DNA of 28,094 bases from an uncultured Rhodospirillales bacterium (lineage in GTDB: Bacteria > Pseudomonadota > Alphaproteobacteria > Acetobacterales > Acetobacteraceae). A model generated the notes under the pieces. It was given only the letters and a program-made list of their open reading frames with translations. It was not told where the DNA came from and made no database searches. The stretch spans positions 1-28,094 of the forward strand of contig CAIMVB010000349.1 in assembly GCA_903844785.1 (NCBI GenBank), written 5' to 3'. The position numbers were made by a program, and so were the translations under genes. This document shows, in pieces, positions 22,030-28,094 of this stretch (position 1 is its first letter; each line of letters opens with the position of its first letter).

Positions 22030-23772
22030 ATGAATGACACCTCCACCCGCGTGCTCACGATCAGGCTTTGGCGTTCCTATGTCCGCCAGCATGGCAAGGG
22101 CATTGCGCTTGCCTTGGTCTGTACACTGGCCGTGGCGGGGCTGACCGCGCTTTACCCGATTGTGATCCAACAGGCTTTTGACCTGTTCACCGCCGGGGAT
22201 GAGCGGGTGCTGTGGCTGATCCCCCTGGTGATCATTGTGGTGACATCTTCCAAGGCGCTGGCGCAATTTGGTCAGGCGGTTTCCATTCAATCCGTGGTGC
22301 TGCGCGTGGTGGAAAACCTGCAACGCGATTTGTTCAAGGCGCTAACCTGGGCGGATTTGGCCAATGTGGCGCGCGATGCACCGGCGCGCCATGCCGCGCG
22401 CTTCACTACCGATGCGGGCTTGATCCGCGAAGCGCTGACGAAATCCATTAATTCCATCGCCGATGTACTGACGCTGGTTGGCCTCATAGGGTCCATGCTG
22501 TGGCTTGATTGGCAAATGTCGCTGATTGCCGCGCTGCTTTATCCCATCGCGATTGTACCCATCCTCAAGCTTGGCAAGCGCATCCGCCGCGCATCAGGCG
22601 GCATGCAGGATCGTGTGGGCGATGCGGCAACGCGGCTGACCGAAAGCTTTGGCGCCGCGCGTGTTATTCGCAGCTACCGGCTGGAAGCGGCCGAGGAAGC
22701 GCGCGCCAATACGCTTTTCACCCGCCTGCGAGAGGCGATTTTCGGCATCCAACGCACCCGCGCTTCGCTTGATCCCATGCTGGAAGTGCTGGGCGGGCTG
22801 GCAGTGGCGGCGGTGCTGGGTGTGGTGGGTTTTCGTGTGGCAAGCGGACAGGGCACGATTGGGGAATTCACGGGCTTTGTTGCTGCCGTGCTGATCGCAG
22901 CACGACCGGTGCGCGCGCTTGGCTCACTCAATGCGGCCTTACAGGAGGGTCTTGCCGGGCTCTCGCGGGTTTTCGGCATTATCGACACGCCGCGCCAGAT
23001 CACGGCCCCCATTGCGCCGGCAGTGTTGCCTGCGGGTGGCGGGCGCATTGCCTTTGAAGCGGTGGGCTTTCGCTATGAAAGCGTGCCGGATGCCGCGCTG
23101 GCAGGCCTGAGTTTTGCGGCCGAGCCTGGCCAGACAGTGGCTTTGGTTGGTCCTTCCGGCGCGGGCAAATCCACGGCACTTGCACTGGTGCCGCGGCTTT
23201 ATGACGTGACCGAAGGGCGCGTTTTGCTGGATGGCGTTGATATCCGCGACCTTAGCCTTGAAAGTCTGCGTGATGCGCTGGCCTATGTTGGGCAGGATGC
23301 GGTGATTTTTGAAGATACGGCCTTTGCCAATATTGCCTGCGGCAGGCCGGGTGCGACGGCGGCGGAAGTTGAAGCGGCAGCCCGCGCGGCGGCAGCGCAT
23401 GATTTCATCAGCGCCTTGCCTGCTGGCTATCAAACCGAACTTGGCCCTAGCGGTAATCGGCTTTCAGGCGGCCAGCGGCAGCGCCTGGCACTCGCGCGTG
23501 CCCTGCTGCGAGACCCCCGCGTGCTGCTGCTGGATGAAGCGACCAGCGCGCTGGATGCGGAGAATGAAGCGCTGGTGCAGGAAGCGCTGGCGCGGCTCCG
23601 CCAAGGCCGCACCACTTTGGTGATCGCGCACCGCCTGGCAACCGTGCGCGATGCGGACCGGATTGTGGTGATGGATGCCGGCCGCGCCGTGGAACAGGGC
23701 AACCATCAGGAACTGATGGCGGCCGATGGGCTTTACGCCCGGCTGGTACGCACCCAGGCTTTTGCGGGATAA
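22030..23772 (+). CDS. ABC exporter, fused permease and ATPase (MsbA/lipid A exporter type)
   Basis: This 580-residue half-transporter acts as a homodimer. The N-terminal domain has six membrane helices (about 25-300), and the coupling region RLTESFGAARVIRSYRLEA sits at 202-220. The ATPase domain (about 338-575) has Walker A GPSGAGKST (374-382), the Q-loop GQDAV (Gln422), signature LSGGQ (478-482), Walker B with catalytic Glu503 in LLLDEATSALD, and His534 in VIAHRLATVR. All catalytic residues are intact. MsbA-like exporters move lipids, lipopolysaccharide cores or drugs; the substrate is not determined. No Shine-Dalgarno sequence is evident, and TATAAG ends 8 bases before the ATG, so a nearly leaderless transcript is possible. 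It converges on parE with a 6-base gap. Confidence 0.92.
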   Translation: MNDTSTRVLTIRLWRSYVRQHGKGIALALVCTLAVAGLTALYPIVIQQAFDLFTAGDERVLWLIPLVIIVVTSSKALAQFGQAVSIQSVVLRVVENLQRDLFKALTWADLANVARDAPARHAARFTTDAGLIREALTKSINSIADVLTLVGLIGSMLWLDWQMSLIAALLYPIAIVPILKLGKRIRRASGGMQDRVGDAATRLTESFGAARVIRSYRLEAAEEARANTLFTRLREAIFGIQRTRASLDPMLEVLGGLAVAAVLGVVGFRVASGQGTIGEFTGFVAAVLIAARPVRALGSLNAALQEGLAGLSRVFGIIDTPRQITAPIAPAVLPAGGGRIAFEAVGFRYESVPDAALAGLSFAAEPGQTVALVGPSGAGKSTALALVPRLYDVTEGRVLLDGVDIRDLSLESLRDALAYVGQDAVIFEDTAFANIACGRPGATAAEVEAAARAAAAHDFISALPAGYQTELGPSGNRLSGGQRQRLALARALLRDPRVLLLDEATSALDAENEALVQEALARLRQGRTTLVIAHRLATVRDADRIVVMDAGRAVEQGNHQELMAADGLYARLVRTQAFAG

Positions 23773-23778
23773 TTTCGG

Positions 23779-25761
23779 CTAGGCATCCAAAGCTTCGGCG
23801 GCGATGCGCCCGGCATTTTCCTGAATGAAACGAAAGCGCAATTCCGGGCGCCTTCCCATCAATTCTTCCACCCTTTCACTGGTGAAGGAACGGTCTTCCG
23901 GCGCCAGCATCACGCGCAGCAAGGTGCGTTTCTTCGGGTCCATGGTGGTTTCCTTAAGCGCTGCGGGCGGCATTTCGCCAAGGCCTTTGAAGCGGCTGAC
24001 TTCGACCTTTTGGTTCGATTTGAAGCGCGCTTTCAACACACGCTCCCGATCCGCATCATCCATCGCATAGACGGAAACGCCGCCCGCTTGCAGGCGATAA
24101 AGCGGCGGCTGCGCCAGAAACACGCGGCCCTGCCGCACCAATTCTGGCAATTCGCGATAGAAGAAAGTCAGCAAAAGGGCGGCGATATGCGCGCCATCCA
24201 CATCCGCATCGGTCATGATGACAATGCGCCCATAGCGCAGCCGCGCGATGTCAAACCGATCACCAACGCCACACCCAAGGGCTTCGATCAAATCCTTCAA
24301 TTCCTGATTCTGGCGCAGCTTTTCCACACTGGCGCTGGCGACATTCAGGATCTTGCCGCGAAGGGGCAACACGGCCTGGGTTTCGCGGTCCCGTGCCTGT
24401 TTGGCGGAACCGCCGGCGGAATCGCCCTCCACCAGGAAAAGCTCCGTGCCATCGGCGCTTTCGCGCGCGCAATCGGAAAGCTTGCCGGGCAGGCGGAGCT
24501 TACGCGTTGCGGTCTTGCGCGGTGTGTCTTTCTCCGCGCGGCGGCGCAGCCTGTCCTCGGCGCGTTCAATGGCGAAGGCGAGGAGATTATCCGCCGTTGC
24601 TGGATCGCCCGCCAGCCAATGATCGAAATGATCGCGCAAGGCCAATTCCACGAGGCGCGCGGCTTCCGGGCTGGTCAGCCTGTCCTTGGTTTGGCCTTGG
24701 AATTGCGGTTCGCGGATGAAAACCGAAAGCATCCCCGCCATGGGGCCGAGCAAATCTTCCGCTGTCACATTGGCGGCGCGCTTTTCTTTCTTGAGTTCAC
24801 CATAGGCGCGCAGCCCCTTCACCAGCGCGGTGCGGAAGCCCGCTTCATGCGTGCCGCCCTGCGGGGTTGGGATGGTATTGGCATAGGTATTCAAAAACCC
24901 ATCGCCGCGTTCCACCCAGCTTGCCGCCCATTCAACGCGCCCCGCGCCTTCGGGGAATTCAGCTTCCCCAGACCAAGCCGCGGGGACAACCGTGGGCCGG
25001 CCTTCCAGCGCGGCGCTCAGGAAGTCCGCGAGGCCGCCCGGGAAATGCAGCACGGCTTGGGGTGGTGTTTCATCCTTGATCAGCGCGGGATCACAAGCCC
25101 AGCGGATTTCAACACCGCGATACAAATACGCCTTGGACCGGCAGAAGCGATAAAGCCGTTCCGGGCGGAAGGTGTGCTTGGCAAAAATCTCCGGGTCGGG
25201 CTTGAAGCGAATGGTTGTGCCGCGCCGGTTTTGCACCGCGCCCGCATCCTTCAGCTTCGTGATCGCCTTGCCGCGCGAATAGGCTTGCGTGAACAGCATA
25301 CGGTCGCGCGCGACCTCAACCTCCATCCGCTCAGACAGCGCATTCACCACCGATGAACCCACGCCATGCAACCCGCCCGAGGTGTCATAGGCCTTGCCGG
25401 AGAATTTGCCCCCGGAATGCAGCGTGGTCAGGATCACTTCCAGGGCGCTGAGCTTCGGGAATTTGGGGTGCGGGTCCACCGGAATGCCGCGGCCATTATC
25501 GCGCACGGTCAGCCAATTATCGGCTTCCAGCGTTACTTCGATCCGGTCAGCATGGCCGGCCACGGCTTCGTCCATGGCGTTGTCGATGATCTCAGACGCC
25601 AGATGATGCAGCGCGTTTTCATCCGTGCCGCCAATATACATGCCAGGGCGCCGCCGGACGGGCTCCAGCCCCTCCAGAACCTCGATATCCTTGGCGGAAT
25701 AGCCTTCCTGCTGCCCGCCGCCCCCCTTGCGAGGGCCGCCGCGGCCGAAAAGATCGTTCAT
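23779..25761 (-). CDS. parE: DNA topoisomerase IV subunit B
   Basis: This 660-residue type IIA topoisomerase ATPase subunit works with ParC to unlink daughter chromosomes. The GHKL ATPase has EIIDNAMDEA (Glu57, Asn61), RDNGRGIPV (87-95) and GGLHGVGSSVVN (129-140); the transducer domain carries the QTK-type Lys in QFQGQTKDRL. The TOPRIM domain has VEGDSAGGSAKQ (Glu445 onwards) and DADVDGAH (518-525). QAVLPLRGKILNV with no GyrB-type insertions, and the MNDLFG start of alphaproteobacterial ParE, argue for ParE rather than GyrB. I chose the ATG at 25761 over one at 25860, which adds residues outside the family. It is divergent from the TPR glycosyltransferase. Confidence 0.94.
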   Translation of the reverse strand: MNDLFGRGGPRKGGGGQQEGYSAKDIEVLEGLEPVRRRPGMYIGGTDENALHHLASEIIDNAMDEAVAGHADRIEVTLEADNWLTVRDNGRGIPVDPHPKFPKLSALEVILTTLHSGGKFSGKAYDTSGGLHGVGSSVVNALSERMEVEVARDRMLFTQAYSRGKAITKLKDAGAVQNRRGTTIRFKPDPEIFAKHTFRPERLYRFCRSKAYLYRGVEIRWACDPALIKDETPPQAVLHFPGGLADFLSAALEGRPTVVPAAWSGEAEFPEGAGRVEWAASWVERGDGFLNTYANTIPTPQGGTHEAGFRTALVKGLRAYGELKKEKRAANVTAEDLLGPMAGMLSVFIREPQFQGQTKDRLTSPEAARLVELALRDHFDHWLAGDPATADNLLAFAIERAEDRLRRRAEKDTPRKTATRKLRLPGKLSDCARESADGTELFLVEGDSAGGSAKQARDRETQAVLPLRGKILNVASASVEKLRQNQELKDLIEALGCGVGDRFDIARLRYGRIVIMTDADVDGAHIAALLLTFFYRELPELVRQGRVFLAQPPLYRLQAGGVSVYAMDDADRERVLKARFKSNQKVEVSRFKGLGEMPPAALKETTMDPKKRTLLRVMLAPEDRSFTSERVEELMGRRPELRFRFIQENAGRIAAEALDA

Positions 25762-25873
25762 GTCTTGTTCCCTAATTCGGGGCGAAGATAACGGGGCTCG
25801 CGCCCAGAAACAACGCGCTTGCCGAGTCGCGGCTGCAGCTTTGCGTTTGTCCAAAACCATTTACGGGTGATAA

Positions 25874-25909
25874 ATCCTAATCAATGTAATTACGCATTGA
25901 TTGAAGGAT
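25874..25909 (+). promoter_or_regulatory. Long inverted repeat overlapping the ribosome binding site of the GT41 gene
   Basis: ATCCT-AATCAATG (25874-25886), spacer TAATTACG, then CATTGATT-GA-AGGAT (25895-25909) form 13 base pairs with a 2-base bulge. The AAGGA (25904-25908) that serves the ATG at 25922 is in the right arm, so in RNA the hairpin would hide it. In DNA the perfect 8-base arms AATCAATG and CATTGATT could be an operator between parE and this gene. Confidence 0.5.
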
Positions 25910-25921
25910 CGGCATCGACCC

Positions 25922-28094
25922 ATGCGGCAGCAGCCCCGCCCGGCCAAGGCGGCACCATCCCCCGTGAAGCCCGTGGATCAGGCGCGGCTTGAAGAAAGCC
26001 TGCGGGCGCGTCTGGCAGAGGCGCCAGCAAATGGCGCCGCCTGGCAGCAATTGGCCGCCATTCTGGCTGGCAAGGGCCGCCATGCTGAAGCGGCAGAGGC
26101 CTTTGGCAAGGCGGTGGCGCATGGCCAGCCCCTGGCCGCACTTTGCACGCCCTATGCGCTGGCGCTGTCCAATGCCGGGCGCCATGCCGATGCGGCGGAA
26201 CTTGTCGCCCCGCTGCAGGCGCGCAAGCCCAAGGATTTCGCCCTGGCCAATCTGCTTGGCGTGATGCTGAAGCGCGCCGGGCGGTTTGAGGAGGCTGTGG
26301 CGATTCTGGAATCCGCCAAACGGCTGGAGCCCAAAAACGCTTCGCCCTGGCAGAATATGGGAAATGCGGAAGAAGCGCGCGGCAATTACGCCGCCGCCGC
26401 CACGGCCTTCCAAGGCGCGGTCAGGCTGGATCCGCGTAATGGCGAATTATGGCGGTTGCTCGGGCGCATGCAGCGCGCCTTGAATGACCAGGCAGCGGCG
26501 CGTGCGAGCTTCCTGAAGGCGTTTGAATATCAGCCCAAGGATCAAAATACGCTGAATGATCTGATGGGGATTTTGATTGATACCGGCGATATCGAAGCCG
26601 CCATTCCTGTGGTGGCCCGCGCGCGGCAATTCCGCCAGGGCGATCGTTCGCTGGATGTGATGCATGCGCGCATGTTGCTGCGCCTTGGCCGGCGCGATGA
26701 AGCCCGTGCGGTGATTGATGGCATCCTTGCCGAAGATCCGGGCGAAAGGCAGGCCAATCTTTTCCTGTCCCGCATGGCGGGGGATGGAGATCGGCGCTTG
26801 GCGAATGAAGCGCTGAAGCGTGCCCATGAAGCGAACCCCGATGCGGCGGATGTGCAGGCGGCCTATATCGAAAGCCTGTCGCGCGCGCGGTATGACAGTG
26901 AAGCCGCGCATTTGGAAGAATCCTACCGGCTTTCAATTGATTTCATGAAGCGGCATCCGGATAAGGTGGCGCGCAATTCGCGTTCGCTCCGCACCGTGTT
27001 TCAGCGCGTGATGGATTTGGAACAATTGGACGCCACTGGCGCCATTCCGAATCTTTTGCCGCATTGGCAGGCGGAAGGCCGGCATTCTTCCGTTCATTAT
27101 GAATTGGGCCAGGTGCATAGCCTGGAAGAACGCATCGGCATGGTGGAATGGCATCGCAATTGGGGCCGGGGCGTGCAAAAGCGGATCAAGCCGCTGCCCG
27201 CCGCGCCCGCGCTGCAGATGCCGCGCAAATGGCGCATCGGCTTCCTGTCCAGCGATTTGCGCAACCACCCCGTTGCCTATTTCTGCATGCCGCTGCTTGA
27301 ACAATATGATCGTGATCGGTTCGAGGTTTTCTGTTATTCCTTCTATGAAGGCGAACGAGATGTGATTCAGGCAGAGCTTGAAAAATCCACCAATTTCCGC
27401 TGGTGGCCGCATCGCCCGGATGACCAGGTGGCCGCCGATATCGCCAAGGATAATCTTGACCTGCTGTTTGAATTGGGCGGCAGCACGGCGATGAATAAGC
27501 TTGAAGTCATGGCCTATCGCCCCGCTCGGCTTGGGGGCAGTTGGCTTGGCTATCCGCATTCGGCGGGGCTTGAGACGATTGATTACATTCTGGTGGACCC
27601 GTACATCAAACCGGAAGATCCACGGTTACTCATTGAAAAGCCCTTCGAATTGCCGGAAACCTGGGTGACGGTGGGTGGCCGGCTTGGCTTTTATGAAGTG
27701 CCGATTGATCTGGAAATCCCGGAAGACCGGCGCGGTTTTGTCACCTTCGGCACTGCCAATAACCCTTATAAATACACCAAGCTTTGCATTGATACCTGGG
27801 CTGCGGTGCTGAGGCGCGTGCCGAATTCGCGCTTCATCTTCATCCGCCCTGAAGCGGGAGGGCCATCCTTCCTGGAAAATACCCGCGCTGCCTTCGCCGC
27901 GCGTGATGTGGACCCGGATAGGATCGAATTTGTCGGCATTCGTGGCAAGCATCTGCCGCATTACAACAAGATGGATATCTCGCTTGATACGCTGCCGCAT
28001 GTGGGTGGCACCACTACTTGCGAAAGCATTTGGATGGGCGTGCCTTGCGTTTCGCTCGTGGGGCCGGGCTTTGCCGAACGGCTTTCCTATTCCA
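25922..28094 (+). CDS. TPR-repeat protein with GT41 (O-GlcNAc-transferase-like) domain, 3' truncated
   Basis: The frame is open to the window edge, giving 724 residues. After a Pro/Ala-rich leader (1-20), tetratricopeptide repeats fill about 25-330 (for example LANLLGVMLKRAGRFEEAV and PWQNMGNAEEARGNYAAAA), then a linker, then the GT41 catalytic region from about 438: KWRIGFLSSDLRNHPVAYF, FELGGSTAMNKLEVMAYRPA, SWLGYPHSAGLETIDYILVD, FGTANNPYKYT and VGGTTTCESIWMGVPCVSL. These match O-GlcNAc transferase / SPINDLY-like enzymes, which transfer a sugar to Ser/Thr of proteins; bacterial homologues include HMW-type and flagellin-modifying enzymes. Target is unknown. The ATG at 25922 follows AAGGA by 13 bases. 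The last part of the catalytic domain lies outside the window. Confidence 0.9.
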   Translation, partial: MRQQPRPAKAAPSPVKPVDQARLEESLRARLAEAPANGAAWQQLAAILAGKGRHAEAAEAFGKAVAHGQPLAALCTPYALALSNAGRHADAAELVAPLQARKPKDFALANLLGVMLKRAGRFEEAVAILESAKRLEPKNASPWQNMGNAEEARGNYAAAATAFQGAVRLDPRNGELWRLLGRMQRALNDQAAARASFLKAFEYQPKDQNTLNDLMGILIDTGDIEAAIPVVARARQFRQGDRSLDVMHARMLLRLGRRDEARAVIDGILAEDPGERQANLFLSRMAGDGDRRLANEALKRAHEANPDAADVQAAYIESLSRARYDSEAAHLEESYRLSIDFMKRHPDKVARNSRSLRTVFQRVMDLEQLDATGAIPNLLPHWQAEGRHSSVHYELGQVHSLEERIGMVEWHRNWGRGVQKRIKPLPAAPALQMPRKWRIGFLSSDLRNHPVAYFCMPLLEQYDRDRFEVFCYSFYEGERDVIQAELEKSTNFRWWPHRPDDQVAADIAKDNLDLLFELGGSTAMNKLEVMAYRPARLGGSWLGYPHSAGLETIDYILVDPYIKPEDPRLLIEKPFELPETWVTVGGRLGFYEVPIDLEIPEDRRGFVTFGTANNPYKYTKLCIDTWAAVLRRVPNSRFIFIRPEAGGPSFLENTRAAFAARDVDPDRIEFVGIRGKHLPHYNKMDISLDTLPHVGGTTTCESIWMGVPCVSLVGPGFAERLSYS

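Noticed and set aside
24010..25356. Long plus-strand open frame of 448 codons opposite parE
   Set aside because: It lies wholly within the antisense of parE, whose minus-strand product has all catalytic motifs. The plus-strand translation shows no recognisable family and is a GC-rich antisense shadow.
1..28094. tRNA, rRNA, CRISPR arrays, transposons and integrases
   Set aside because: I looked for tRNA-like arms, regularly spaced repeats and transposase or recombinase motifs on both strands and saw none. A dedicated tRNA or covariance-model scan could still find a small RNA.

Overview
The window looks like a chromosomal segment from a GC-rich alphaproteobacterium, most likely an Acetobacteraceae member close to Roseomonas. 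This rests on the GC-rich codon use, a xseB-ispA-dxs isoprenoid operon, a Bug-type periplasmic binding protein, an alphaproteobacterial ParE starting MNDLFG, and a DinB with an N-terminal four-cysteine knuckle. The placement is inference; there is no rRNA or other marker to confirm it. I see no tRNA, rRNA, CRISPR array, transposase, integrase or phage structural gene.

Layout. Bases 1-411 hold the 3' end of a beta-hydroxyacid dehydrogenase. From 5743 down to 421 the minus strand carries tusA-like, histone-deacetylase-like, Bug protein, xseB, ispA and dxs. From 5824 to 8426 the plus strand carries a ROK sugar kinase, a small membrane protein and dinB. A secreted CHAP-domain protein and a minimal methyl-accepting chemotaxis protein follow on the minus strand (8439-10697), separated by a 360-base gene-free stretch. 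A PHP-domain phosphoesterase (minus) and an ATP-grasp ligase (plus) diverge around 11773-11992.

The most interesting part is the minus-strand run from 20091 down to 12963. In order of transcription it holds a lone RibD-type reductase, a zinc-less MDR dehydrogenase, a PTPS/QueD-like protein with a degenerate active site, a FitA/FitB-type (VapBC) toxin-antitoxin pair, a GT4 glycosyltransferase, a SAM methyltransferase, OtnK, OtnC and a small deoxyribosyltransferase-like protein. Nearly all neighbours overlap by the ATGA type or lie within a few bases. The RibD/MDR/PTPS/GT/methyltransferase set reads like a pathway that makes, glycosylates and methylates a pterin- or flavin-related small molecule; I know no described product. 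The toxin-antitoxin pair sits in the middle with its own promoter (17-nt spacer), and a perfect inverted repeat fills that spacer. The glycosyltransferase and methyltransferase may therefore be partly driven by an autoregulated toxin-antitoxin promoter.

Beyond it lie two tandem, mutually related two-helix mini membrane proteins (20242-20736, plus), a YraQ/ArsP-type permease split into two half-size genes (20776-21815, minus), an MsbA-like ABC exporter (22030-23772, plus), parE (23779-25761, minus) and the start of a TPR plus GT41 (O-GlcNAc-transferase-like) protein that runs off the right edge. The leader of that last gene can fold into a hairpin covering its own ribosome binding site.
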